Below are positions 50,083 to 58,425 of a DNA stretch of 64,000 nucleotides, piece by piece (position 1 is the stretch's first letter; every line of letters starts with the position of its first letter). A model generated the notes under the pieces. It was given only the letters and a program-made list of their open reading frames with translations, had not been told where the DNA came from and searched no databases. A program made the position numbers and the translations under genes. Source of the DNA: Bin87 sp963668585 (lineage in GTDB: Bacteria > Chloroflexota > Dehalococcoidia > Lucifugimonadales > UBA3495); assembly GCA_963668585.1 (NCBI GenBank), contig OY764869.1:62001-126000 (forward strand), written 5' to 3'.

Positions 50083-50763
50083 AGCGTGTACACCTAGTGT
50101 TTGGGGACGCGTCGAAAATCGGAACAACCGGGTGGCTAGATATTAGCTTACCATCGTGTGCCAATTGTAGATTGGCGGGAATCATAGTAATTGCACACCT
50201 CCATAAACCCCAGTGAAACCGCCCCATTGCCTCTAACCTGCAGTCCCGCCTATCCTAGTATAGCCTAGGCAAAACGTGCGTTTGATCACTATCCAAGGAG
50301 GGCAGGATTCCCAGCATCGACGGCCAACCCCGTCAGCAACAAATCGCAACCGGTCCAGGTGGCAATTCGCCGTTATCCGACCAACGTATTCGCCGGCGGC
50401 GCCACTCTGGCCACCGGGATGGTTCGGACCCGCGTGGTAGGGACTCAACAGCATAGTCCTGCGACCACGGAACCACCGATCAAATAGTTGCGTACTGGCC
50501 GTACGCTGACAACAAAGGGAATCCTGCCGCTCACCAGCCGACCGACCAACCAGCCCGAAACCCTCAAAGGAGCGCAACCCCAGGACAACCAATCAACCGC
50601 CCAGAAATCTCGTTCATCCTGTTCATCCATGTAAGTAACCCTCTCATCAGCAGCGCACCCTCGCTTTGCTGACACCCTGTGCTATTATGCCAGCGGCGGC
50701 GACAGCTATTGTTGCCCATCCGGTATTCCGCGTTACGCATTGCATCCATCTGAGGAGGTAATC
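50083..50763. other. Intergenic region between accessory operon and BNR gene
   Basis: Apart from the operator at 50254-50283 I see no gene. The plus-strand part from about 50290 has unremarkable composition with many chance frames. A TCATCCTGTTCATCCATGTAA stretch near 50614 is a near-copy (18 of 21) of one near 46662. The GAGGAGG ribosome site of the BNR gene lies at the end. Confidence 0.55.
50254..50283 (-). promoter_or_regulatory. Promoter/operator region of the RelA/SpoT-partner operon
   Basis: AAACGTGCGTTT at 50272-50283 is identical to the site in front of the DndB-like gene. Next to it an inverted repeat CCTAG(6 nt)CTAGG (50254-50269) encloses a -10-like TATACT on the minus strand. 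A -35 cannot be assigned with confidence. It lies about 170 nt upstream of the chosen ATG, so a long leader is implied. Confidence 0.55.
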
Positions 50764-51750
50764 ATGGCTGGAAACTACACCATCAGCGTCGGCACCGTCG
50801 GCGGTGGGCTCTCCGTCAGCCCCGACGGCGGCGAATCCTGGAACCGCATCCGCAACCCGCTGCCCACCGAGTGCAACATCCGCGCCCTCGCAGTTGATCC
50901 CAACCACAAGCACCGCATCTACGCCGGCACCGACGGCGGACTCTTCCGCTCCAACGACAACGGCTTCACCTGGGAGTACGTCGAGTCTCCCATGGACGAC
51001 CTGCAGATCTGGTCCGTCGGCGTGGACCCCGATGACTCCGACACCGTGTTCGTCGGCACGCGCCCCAACGCCTTCCGCTCCCGCGACGGCGGCCAGTCCT
51101 GGGAATCCCTGGACCTCGGCGTCCGCATGCCCTGCCCGATCGGCATCCCGCGCACCACCAACATCATCGTTGACCCGCGCGACACCCGCACCGTCTGGGC
51201 AGGCATCGAAGTTGACGGCGTGTACCGCAGCCTGGACGGCGGCGACAACTGGACCCGCCTGCCCGACCTGGGCCCCGACCCCTTCCACGGCGACATCCAC
51301 GGCATGGCCCTCAAGCCCGGCCCCGACGCCGCCATCTACTGCACCACGCCCTTCGGCATCTCCACCAGCAACGACGAGGGCGAAAGCTGGGAGCTTCACG
51401 AGTTCCCCCGCTTCCACGAGGAGGACACCCGCTCCTACTGCCGCGGCATGGTCATCAAGCCCGGTGAGTCCAACGTGATGTTCGTCGGCAACGGCGACAC
51501 CATCCCCGGCGTCACCGGCGCCATCCGCCGCACCCGCGACGCCGGCACGTCCTGGGACGCCCCGGAGTTGTCCACCACGCCCAACTCGGTGGTGTACTGG
51601 TTCGCCGCCAGCCCACACGTGGACGACGTCATGGTGGCCGCCAGCATCTACGGCTACGTGTACGTCAGCAGCGACGGCGGCGATAGCTGGGACAAACTCC
51701 AGAAGGAGTTCGGCGAAATCCGCTCCCTGGCCCTCACCCCCAACAACTAG
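50764..51750 (+). CDS. BNR/sialidase-like beta-propeller protein
   Basis: A 328-residue protein made of repeated S-x-D-G-G-x-S-W blades: S-P-D-G-G-E-S-W, S-N-D-N-G-F-T-W, S-R-D-G-G-Q-S-W, S-L-D-G-G-D-N-W, S-N-D-E-G-E-S-W, R-D-A-G-T-S-W and S-S-D-G-G-D-S-W. These BNR (Asp-box) repeats give a six- or seven-blade propeller. There is no signal peptide. I see no sialidase catalytic residues, so a binding or photosystem-assembly-like (Ycf48-type) scaffold role is more likely. GAGGAGG lies 5 nt before the ATG. Confidence 0.85.
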   Translation: MAGNYTISVGTVGGGLSVSPDGGESWNRIRNPLPTECNIRALAVDPNHKHRIYAGTDGGLFRSNDNGFTWEYVESPMDDLQIWSVGVDPDDSDTVFVGTRPNAFRSRDGGQSWESLDLGVRMPCPIGIPRTTNIIVDPRDTRTVWAGIEVDGVYRSLDGGDNWTRLPDLGPDPFHGDIHGMALKPGPDAAIYCTTPFGISTSNDEGESWELHEFPRFHEEDTRSYCRGMVIKPGESNVMFVGNGDTIPGVTGAIRRTRDAGTSWDAPELSTTPNSVVYWFAASPHVDDVMVAASIYGYVYVSSDGGDSWDKLQKEFGEIRSLALTPNN

Positions 51751-51773
51751 CCTCATCCCAAACGGGTTCCGCC

Positions 51774-51860
51774 CAAGGTGAGCCCATCGCCGCTCGTGGT
51801 GAGACCATAGCCACTCAACCTGAGCCTTCAACCGCTGGTAGTGAGCCTGTCGAACCACCA
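51774..51860. repeat. Degenerate array of the GAGCCTGTCGA hairpin family
   Basis: Four imperfect units of the form GGTGAGCC...CTCGTGGTGAG follow one another between the BNR gene and the terminator, ending with GTGAGCCTGTCGAACCACC. They match the repeats at 33145, 40529 and 60760. Confidence 0.5.
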
Positions 51861-51870
51861 AACCGGACGA

Positions 51871-51900
51871 CCCCTCTCCCGCAATGGGAGAGGGGTTTTT
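51871..51900 (+). terminator. Intrinsic terminator after the BNR gene
   Basis: CCCCTCTCCC, loop GCAAT, GGGAGAGGGG, then TTTTT: a textbook rho-independent terminator with a 10-bp GC-rich stem. It lies 121 nt past the BNR stop and 50 nt before the Uma2 ATG. Confidence 0.9.
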
Positions 51901-51949
51901 GATGCTAAAATGCAAACATCAGGGGCCAAACCCGGCAGGCTGGTGCAAC

Positions 51950-52498
51950 ATGACCACAACCAAACCGATCACCGCCGATGAACTGATGCTGCTGCCCGAC
52001 AACGGGCTTCGCCAGGAGTTGGTGCGAGGAGAGTTGATTGAGATGCCCCCTCCGGGAAAAAGGCACGGCCTTGTATCGTCGGGATTCAACGCCGCTCTTT
52101 ACAACTACGCGGCAGCCAACGACTATGGCTGGGTGGGCGACAACCACGGCTATCGGGTGGAATCCAATCCCGACACTGTACGCGCTCCCGATGTCGCCTG
52201 GTTTGCTCCGGGACATCCCGCCGAACACACCGATGGCTACCCCGAGCGCGCGCCCGATCTTGTGGTGGAGATCAAATCTCCCAGCGATACGCCACGCGAC
52301 GTAGCTGAACGCGCCCATATGTGGCTCGACTTCGGCGCCCGCGAGGTGTGGTACGGCGACCCGGAAACCACCACCGTAACCCGCCATCGTCCCGCCTCAG
52401 AACCCGAAATCCTCGGCGAAGACGACACCCTCGACGGGGGCGATCTCCTGCCCGGTTTCAGCATCCCCGTCTGGCAACTCTTCCGTCGCCACCGCTAG
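51950..52498 (+). CDS. Uma2 family PD-(D/E)XK nuclease-like protein
   Basis: A 182-residue protein. The catalytic pattern is R-A-P-D-V-A-W (Asp, near residue 77) and P-D-L-V-V-E-I-K-S-P-S-D (E-x-K, near 105), with the opening L-R-Q-E-L-V-R-G-E-L-I-E giving the first Glu. Uma2 proteins are abundant in cyanobacteria and Chloroflexota; a biological role is not established. I use the ATG at 51950. It is isolated from the BNR gene by the terminator. A second Uma2 gene lies at 56730. Confidence 0.9.
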   Translation: MTTTKPITADELMLLPDNGLRQELVRGELIEMPPPGKRHGLVSSGFNAALYNYAAANDYGWVGDNHGYRVESNPDTVRAPDVAWFAPGHPAEHTDGYPERAPDLVVEIKSPSDTPRDVAERAHMWLDFGAREVWYGDPETTTVTRHRPASEPEILGEDDTLDGGDLLPGFSIPVWQLFRRHR

Positions 52499-52548
52499 TT
52501 TTTCTCGACGCAATCCAATCATCAACCTGTCCAATCTGGAGCCCATCA

Positions 52549-53418
52549 ATGCCTACCTTCGACTCCGACGGCGTGCAGATCTTCTACCAGTCCACCGGCG
52601 ACGGCTTCCCCCTCATCTGGAGCCACGAGTTCGCCGGTTCCTACGAGAGTTGGGAGCAGCAGGTGCGCTGCTTCAGCCACCGCTACCGCGTCATCACCTA
52701 CAACGACCGCGGCTACCCGCCCTCCGAAGTGCCCACTGACCCCGAGGCATACTCGCAGGACGTCACCCTCGAGGACCTGCGCCGCCTCATGGATCACCTC
52801 GGCCTCGAGCAGGCCTACATCGGCGGCCTCTCCATGGGTGGAAACGTCGCCCTCAACTTCGCCCTGCGCTACCCCGAACGCTGCAAGGCCATCATCGTCG
52901 CGTCCGCCGGCTCCGGCACCACCCACAACGAGGCATTCCGCACCGGCGGCGAGGCAATGGCCGCCCGACTGCTGGCCGAAGGCACCCCGCCCGTCATGAA
53001 GGACTACGGCAGCGGCCCAACCCGCGTCCAACTGCAGCGCAAGGACCCTCGCGGCTACGAGGAATTCATGCGCCTGCTCTTCGGACACAACGCCCGCGGG
53101 TCCGCCTACACCTTCCGCGGCGTCCAGTTGAAACGGCCCACCGTTGACCAACTGATCCCCCAGATGAATGCCTGCCCGGTTCCCACCCTCATCATGGTCG
53201 GCGACGAGGACGACCCCTGCATCGAGCCGTCCATCATGATGAAGCGACACATCCCCCGCAGCGGTCTGGCGGTATTGCCCCAGTGCGGGCACGCCATCAA
53301 CCTGGAGGAACCCGCCCTGTTCAATCAGTTGGTGTCCGACTTCCTGTCGTCCGTCGAGGCCGGCAAGTGGGCTGACCACCCCCTCGGCGACACCCCATAC
53401 TCCACTGGCTCCCGGTAG
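52549..53418 (+). CDS. Alpha/beta-fold hydrolase
   Basis: A 289-residue hydrolase. D-R-G-Y-P is the oxyanion-side strand end, G-L-S-M-G-G the nucleophile elbow near residue 95, G-D-E-D-D-P-C the acid near 222, and Q-C-G-H-A-I-N the catalytic His near 246. The cap region is medium-sized. Similar proteins are epoxide hydrolase-, haloperoxidase- or 3-oxoadipate lactonase-like. I start at the ATG at 52549, where family similarity begins. It follows the Uma2 gene by 50 nt. Confidence 0.88.
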   Translation: MPTFDSDGVQIFYQSTGDGFPLIWSHEFAGSYESWEQQVRCFSHRYRVITYNDRGYPPSEVPTDPEAYSQDVTLEDLRRLMDHLGLEQAYIGGLSMGGNVALNFALRYPERCKAIIVASAGSGTTHNEAFRTGGEAMAARLLAEGTPPVMKDYGSGPTRVQLQRKDPRGYEEFMRLLFGHNARGSAYTFRGVQLKRPTVDQLIPQMNACPVPTLIMVGDEDDPCIEPSIMMKRHIPRSGLAVLPQCGHAINLEEPALFNQLVSDFLSSVEAGKWADHPLGDTPYSTGSR

Positions 53419-53442
53419 ATTCACGCGACTTGTCAAAATCGC

Positions 53443-53467
53443 AGGGGCGGGTTTGAAACCCGCCCCC
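53443..53467. repeat. Intergenic palindromic repeat, copy 7 (GGTTTGAAACC centre)
   Basis: The same sequence as the copies at 988 and 12589 except that the last pair is changed (A/C instead of A/T). It lies between the convergent ends of the hydrolase (53418) and the F420 oxidoreductase (53491). Confidence 0.8.
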
Positions 53468-53490
53468 ATTTGGTTCATCCGCCGGGTTTG

Positions 53491-54393
53491 CTACCGCCCC
53501 CAACCGACGGGGATAACCTCGCGGAACTGCTGCATGGCTTCGATGTGCTGGTCCACCGCGCTCAGCGGCCCGCGCCTTGCCTCGGCCATCACGTGAGTGC
53601 CGCCCAGGGACTGCCAGCCCTCAACCTCCGCCAGCCATTCCTCCGGGGATTTTCCCGGCATCCGGATGCGTCCGGCCAACCCCACATCCCCGGGCTGACG
53701 GCCCGCCTCGGCGATGTACGTCTGCATCTTGTCCAGCACGCCGCGCGCGGTGTCGTCCGGCCCGAAGCTCGGGAACCAGCCGTCGCCCATGCGCGCGATG
53801 CGCCGCAGCACCACGTCTCGCGGCACCGGGCCCGCCGACCCTCCGGCCCCGAACCACACCGGTATCGGTCGCTGCACCGGCAACGGCTTGATTCCTGCGG
53901 AGCGCACCGTATCCCAGCGGCCCTCAAAGTCCACCACTTCCTGCGTCCAGAGCGCGCGCATCAGGTCGATCTGCTCCTCGGATCTGATGCCACGGGTCGA
54001 GAAATCCTCGCCCAACGCCTCGAACTCAACGTGGTTCCAGCCCACCCCGATGCCCAACGTGAGCCGTCCCCCACTCAGCACGTCGATCTCCGCAGCCTGC
54101 TTGGCCACCAGCGCGGTCTGGCGCTGCGGCAGAATCAGGATGCCCGTGATCAGGCGGATCTTCGTGGTTATGGCGGCAACAAACGCCAGCGTCGTCAGCG
54201 ATTCGTGGATCACGCTGTGGTGTGTGTAGTAGGAGCCGCGCACGTGCTCATGGTGCTCGGGGTCCGCGCCGAGCACGTGGTCAGCGATGAACAGGTAGTC
54301 AAACTCCATCCCCTCCACCGCCTGCACGTAATCTCGAATTGCCGCCGGGTCGGGGCCGATCTCGGTTTGCGGGAAAATAGCGCCGATTTGCAT
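53491..54393 (-). CDS. LLM-class F420-dependent oxidoreductase (TIGR03619-like)
   Basis: A 300-residue luciferase-like protein. Visible signatures are M-Q-I-G-A-I-F-P-Q-T-E near the start, Y-L-F-I-A-D-H-V near residue 33, K-I-R-L-I-T-G-I-L-I-L-P-Q-R near 78, and L-T-L-G-I-G-V-G-W-N-H-V-E-F near 111, the latter a hallmark of F420-using members. It transfers hydride between F420 and an unknown alcohol or ketone. GAGG lies 5 nt before the ATG. It is separated by 27 nt from the aldo-keto reductase gene, probably the same operon. Confidence 0.88.
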   Translation of the reverse strand: MQIGAIFPQTEIGPDPAAIRDYVQAVEGMEFDYLFIADHVLGADPEHHEHVRGSYYTHHSVIHESLTTLAFVAAITTKIRLITGILILPQRQTALVAKQAAEIDVLSGGRLTLGIGVGWNHVEFEALGEDFSTRGIRSEEQIDLMRALWTQEVVDFEGRWDTVRSAGIKPLPVQRPIPVWFGAGGSAGPVPRDVVLRRIARMGDGWFPSFGPDDTARGVLDKMQTYIAEAGRQPGDVGLAGRIRMPGKSPEEWLAEVEGWQSLGGTHVMAEARRGPLSAVDQHIEAMQQFREVIPVGWGR

Positions 54394-54420
54394 TGGAACC
54401 TCGTCAGATGGAAAATTTGG

Positions 54421-55440
54421 TCAGCGACGGTACTCGTCGCCGCAGTCGCCGATGATGCGGTACAGATCTCGGGCGTCCGCCGACACCTCATCAACCGCCC
54501 TGTAATCGTCTTCATCCAGTTGGAAGCCGAACACCCGGTCGTTCTCCGCGATATGCTCCGCGACACCCAACCGCGCTCCGATAATCACGCCGGCCACCGT
54601 CGGTTTCTCCAGGATGTACCGCGACGCCACGTTGGCGATGCTCACGCTGTGCTTATCGCCGATGCCCTTGAGCGCGGTCAACAACCGCTGAAACAGCGCC
54701 CAGCCGCCCCAGGCATCGATCATCTGCTTGTACTTGCGCAGGCTGGCGGTGTTCAGCAACGCGCGGTCAGGCTCCGGTTGTCCCAGGTACCGGTCAGACA
54801 GCAGGCCGCCGCACATCACTCCGTATGGCAGCAGCCACACCCGCTGTTGCTCGCACACCCCGGTCATCTGAACCTCCGGACGGCGGTCAATCAGCGAATA
54901 CTGCACCTGGTTGGACACCACGCGGATGCCATGGTCAACGATGTCGCGCAGACGCCGGGTGTCGAAGTTTGTCAACGCCACGCGGTGTATCTTGCCCTCG
55001 TCCCGCAACGCCGCCAGGTGTTCCAGAGCGTCCAGGTAGCGATTGTCCTGGTACTCCCACCAGTGGAATTGAAGCAGGTCGAGTTTCTCCACGCCCATTC
55101 GCCGCAACGATATGTCCACGTTGTTCTCGACAATCTGCCGCGTCATCGGCCCCGGACTCGGCACCCACTTGGTGAACGCCTGCATTTCTGACAGCGCTTC
55201 CTGCCCCCGCGCATCCGCCAGCCGTCGCCGGAACTCGCCGACGAAGTCCTCGGCCGGCCCGTAGTGGTCGGCCAGGTCCCAGGTGGTGAACCCCGCGTCG
55301 TGGTAGGCCAGCATGGCGTCCAGGGCCGCCGCCGGATCAATGCGCCCGTGCGCCCCCGACACCTGCCACATCCCATTGACCACGCGACAGATAGGCAGAC
55401 CATCAACAAAACGGAGGCGGGCATCTTGTGGCAAGGTCAT
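54421..55440 (-). CDS. Aldo/keto reductase
   Basis: A 339-residue (alpha/beta)8 NADPH-dependent reductase. The catalytic tetrad is visible as Asp and Tyr in T-W-D-L-A-D-H-Y-G, Lys in M-Q-A-F-T-K-W-V, and His in L-L-Q-F-H-W-W. I start at the ATG at 55440; the frame extends a further 21 codons without a good start. It precedes the F420 oxidoreductase gene, and both may process the same alcohol or carbonyl. Confidence 0.9.
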   Translation of the reverse strand: MTLPQDARLRFVDGLPICRVVNGMWQVSGAHGRIDPAAALDAMLAYHDAGFTTWDLADHYGPAEDFVGEFRRRLADARGQEALSEMQAFTKWVPSPGPMTRQIVENNVDISLRRMGVEKLDLLQFHWWEYQDNRYLDALEHLAALRDEGKIHRVALTNFDTRRLRDIVDHGIRVVSNQVQYSLIDRRPEVQMTGVCEQQRVWLLPYGVMCGGLLSDRYLGQPEPDRALLNTASLRKYKQMIDAWGGWALFQRLLTALKGIGDKHSVSIANVASRYILEKPTVAGVIIGARLGVAEHIAENDRVFGFQLDEDDYRAVDEVSADARDLYRIIGDCGDEYRR

Positions 55441-55569
55441 GGGCGGCAACTCTCGAAGCGAATACGGATCGGCCCGATTGTACCACCCAACGGCGAGTCG
55501 CACTCGATCCCTGTGTTACGATGACGCCACCCAACCCCGACACCGTTGCCAACCACAGGAGGCACCGCC

Positions 55570-56676
55570 ATGACCACGCAGCAGCCCATCAAAATTGGAC
55601 TCATCGGCGCCAATATTCACGTCGGTTGGTCGCCCCGCGCCCACCTGCCCGCGCTGGCTGCACACCCCGATTTCGACCTCGCCGCCGTCTGCACCACCCG
55701 TCAGGAATCCGCCGACGAAGCCAGAGCCGCCTTCAACGCAGGCAGCGCGTGGGACGACTACAACCGGATGCTGTCCGACGCCGACATTGAGGCTGCCACC
55801 ATATCCCTGCGCGTGCCCAGCCACTACGAACCGACCACCGCCGCCCTGCGCGCCGGCAAGCACACCTTCACCGAATGGCCCCTGGGCCGCACCACCGCCG
55901 AGGCCATCGAGATGGCCGACCTGGCCCGCCAGCAGGGCGTCAAAACGGCCGTGGGATTACAGGCGCGCGCCAATCCCGCCGTGGCCCACCTCAAGAACCT
56001 CATCGAAGACGGCTACGTCGGCCGCGTCATGACCTGCCACGTCCGCCTGATGCGCGAGGGCGTGCTGTCCCGCGACTCCGGACGCACCTGGCAGCGCGAC
56101 AATGAACTGGGAGCCCACACCCTCACCATCGCCTGCGGCCACACCATCGACGCCCTGTGCAGCATCGTGGGCGAGTTCGCCGACGTGTCCACCGTGGTCA
56201 GCACCCAGGCCTCCACCTGGCATGAGAGCGACACTGGAGAAGACCTGCCCGTGACCTCGCCCGACAACATCCTGGTCAGCGGCAGCCTCCAGAGCGGCGC
56301 CGTGGCCTCCGTGCAGATTGGCAGCACCGCATGGGCCGGCAGCGGCTACCGCATGGAAATCTACGGCGAGGAGGGCACGCTGGTCGCGGTGTCCGTGGAC
56401 TCCCCGCAACTGCAGCAGGTCAGCATCCGCGGCGCGCGGGGCGGCAGCAACGAACTGCAGGAACTGACGCCGGCCGAGGAACTGCACCTGGCTCCCGAAA
56501 TCCCGGGCGGCGCGGCCTACAACGTCGGCCAGTTGTACAGCCGGTTCGCCGCATCCATCCGGGGCCATGACAACGGCGACGCATTGCCGGACTTCGACCA
56601 CGCCGTCACCCTCCACCGCTTCATCGACGCCATCCGCCAGTCCAGCGACGAGGGCCAGCGGGTGAGTGTGGGTTAA
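55570..56676 (+). CDS. Gfo/Idh/MocA family oxidoreductase
   Basis: A 368-residue protein with an N-terminal Rossmann fold (I-G-L-I-G-A-N-I-H-V-G-W near residue 8), the T-E-W-P-L-G segment near residue 103 (family E-K-P), G-L-Q-A-R-A-N-P near 128, and a C-terminal beta-sheet domain. It oxidises a sugar or inositol-like hydroxyl with NAD(P). AGGAGG lies 8 nt before the ATG. Divergent from the aldo-keto reductase operon. Confidence 0.88.
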   Translation: MTTQQPIKIGLIGANIHVGWSPRAHLPALAAHPDFDLAAVCTTRQESADEARAAFNAGSAWDDYNRMLSDADIEAATISLRVPSHYEPTTAALRAGKHTFTEWPLGRTTAEAIEMADLARQQGVKTAVGLQARANPAVAHLKNLIEDGYVGRVMTCHVRLMREGVLSRDSGRTWQRDNELGAHTLTIACGHTIDALCSIVGEFADVSTVVSTQASTWHESDTGEDLPVTSPDNILVSGSLQSGAVASVQIGSTAWAGSGYRMEIYGEEGTLVAVSVDSPQLQQVSIRGARGGSNELQELTPAEELHLAPEIPGGAAYNVGQLYSRFAASIRGHDNGDALPDFDHAVTLHRFIDAIRQSSDEGQRVSVG

Positions 56677-56729
56677 AATGTTGAGGTGGGACAACGGTGC
56701 GGCAATCGCCAACACTAGGACAGGACGTT

Positions 56730-57311
56730 ATGACCACCACTACCGATATCTACAACGGTATGCGAATGACTCCCGAGGAGTTTCGCAATTTGCCGGAGAC
56801 CAGCCCGCGCTGCGAATTGGTCGAAGGAGTGCTGTGCATAATGCCTGAACCGGGGTTGGATCACCAATTCTTGGTGCATTTATTATGGAAATATCTGTTT
56901 GATCAACTGGCGCTCGCCGGTGTGGCTCATGCCTATGGCCCGGTTAACCTGGTGCTGAATGAGGACGACTATCTGTCGCCCGATATAATTGTCGTGGGTT
57001 CTGATCGCGCCGATATTTTGGGTCAGGTCTGGGTTGAAGGAGTACCCGACATCGTGGTCGAAGTGCTGTCTTCAGATCGCGACAGAGATTTGGTGGATAA
57101 GCGCCGCCTCTATGAAGCGGCTGGGGTTCCCGAGTACTGGATTTTGGACGGCGACGCGGACACTCTCACCCAACTCGCGCTGGACGACAGCGGCGTGTAC
57201 CAGGAACGCAGCGCGCTCACCGCAGCCGACACCCTCGCCACGCCCTTGTTCCCCACGCTTAACCTGCCGCTGGACCAGCTATTCAACCACCCGGCCCGCA
57301 TCCGCCCATAA
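56730..57311 (+). CDS. Uma2 family PD-(D/E)XK nuclease-like protein (second copy)
   Basis: A 193-residue protein. It shows the Uma2 pattern R-C-E-L-V-E-G-V-L near residue 28, L-S-P-D-I-I-V-V near 82, P-D-I-V-V-E-V-L-S-S near 108 (Leu where the usual Lys of E-x-K stands), then D-K-R-R-L-Y-E-A-A-G-V-P-E-Y-W-I-L-D. The E-V-L in place of E-V-K suggests a weakened nuclease site, unlike the copy at 51950. More AT-rich codons in its first half. It starts 53 nt after the Gfo/Idh/MocA stop. Confidence 0.88.
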   Translation: MTTTTDIYNGMRMTPEEFRNLPETSPRCELVEGVLCIMPEPGLDHQFLVHLLWKYLFDQLALAGVAHAYGPVNLVLNEDDYLSPDIIVVGSDRADILGQVWVEGVPDIVVEVLSSDRDRDLVDKRRLYEAAGVPEYWILDGDADTLTQLALDDSGVYQERSALTAADTLATPLFPTLNLPLDQLFNHPARIRP

Positions 57312-57337
57312 TCCACCTCACACATCACGACCCAATC

Positions 57338-57363
57338 GTAGGGGCGACGCATGCGTCGCCCCA
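57338..57363. repeat. Intergenic palindromic repeat, copy 8 (ACGCATGCGT centre)
   Basis: A perfect palindrome of 11-bp arms at 57341-57362 (GGGGCGACGCA and its complement), flanked by GTA on the left. It lies between the convergent ends of the second Uma2 gene (57311) and the first CDF gene (57403). Confidence 0.85.
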
Positions 57364-57402
57364 ATTTCTGCCCCAAGGCCGGGTATCCCGCGCCCACGTT
57401 GT

Positions 57403-58377
57403 TCACGCCAGCAGATGGTCGAAATGGTGCCGCTCAGTGCAGCCTTCCAGCGACTGCTCCATCTGCATCGTGATATGCGCGATGCCGAAATCATGGTATG
57501 CAATCTGCTGCAACCGCCGGCGCAGCGTCTCCAATTCCCCCGGATAGTCGGGATCCACCAGCACGTGCGCGGTGAGCGATTCGTATCCCGACGTTATGGT
57601 CCAGGCGTGGATATCGTGAACCAGCGTCACGCCCTCCACGTCCTCCAGCGCCATGCACAAACTGTGCATATCAATGCGCGCCGGCGCTCCTTCCAGCAGC
57701 ACCTGAAACACGTTGACCACCAGTCGCCAGGAACTCACCAAGATCAGGACGCCGATCAAAATGCTCAAAATGGGATCGGCAATCCACCAGCCGAACGCCA
57801 GCGTCAGCGTCCCCGCGACGATCACGCCCACGGAACCCATCAGGTCGGCGACCACGTGCCGAAATGCTCCCTCCACGTTGAGGCTGTGGCCGGCCGAACG
57901 GTGGAGGATCCAGGCGGCGACCAGGTTAACCCCCAGTCCGACCCCGCCGGCAGCGAGCACCACGCCTCCGGCCACTTCCGGAACCTCTCGGAACCGGTGG
58001 TACGCCTCGAAGAATATCCACCCGGCCAGTATCCACAGGCTGACCGCGTTGCATAGCGCGGCCAGCACCTCGGTACGGTAGTATCCAAACGTCCGCTTGA
58101 TGGATGCGGGGCGGTTGGCGACCCAGATGGCGAACAGCGCCAGTCCGATGGCTCCCGCATCAGTGAGCATGTGGGCCGCGTCGGCCAGCAGCGCCAGGCT
58201 GCCGGATATGATCCCCGCCACCACCTCAACCACCATGTACGACGCAATCAGCCCCAGGGCGATCAGCAGTCGTCCACGCCCGGTTTCGCGGTGATGGTGA
58301 GCATCACTCGACCGATGATGGTCATCGTGCCCACCGTGGCCAACATCATGGTGCGAGCCGTCGTTCCCGCGGTCCAT
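57403..58377 (-). CDS. Cation diffusion facilitator (CDF) transporter, copy 1
   Basis: A 324-residue metal/proton antiporter with an N-terminal His-rich tail (H-H-D-V-G-H-G-G-H-D-D-H-H), six helices and a C-terminal ferredoxin-like domain. The metal site A-D-A-A-H-M-L-T-D is in TM2 and H-V-V-A-D in TM5, the H/D-x3-D pairs of zinc-type CDF proteins. It exports Zn or a similar metal from the cytoplasm. I use the ATG at 58377; a GTG three codons upstream is also possible. It lies 49 nt from its paralogue. Confidence 0.92.
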   Translation of the reverse strand: MDRGNDGSHHDVGHGGHDDHHRSSDAHHHRETGRGRLLIALGLIASYMVVEVVAGIISGSLALLADAAHMLTDAGAIGLALFAIWVANRPASIKRTFGYYRTEVLAALCNAVSLWILAGWIFFEAYHRFREVPEVAGGVVLAAGGVGLGVNLVAAWILHRSAGHSLNVEGAFRHVVADLMGSVGVIVAGTLTLAFGWWIADPILSILIGVLILVSSWRLVVNVFQVLLEGAPARIDMHSLCMALEDVEGVTLVHDIHAWTITSGYESLTAHVLVDPDYPGELETLRRRLQQIAYHDFGIAHITMQMEQSLEGCTERHHFDHLLA

Positions 58378-58425
58378 CCCTCTCACTCGGCGTTGCCACG
58401 CCGGTTCGCGTTCAAATGGTCCCGG

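Noticed and set aside
46660..50636. Near-identical CATCCTGTTCATC stretches near 46662 and 50615 as possible attachment sites of a mobile island
   Set aside because: Only 18 of 21 bases match, this type of sequence is a common short repeat, and no integrase or transposase lies between them.
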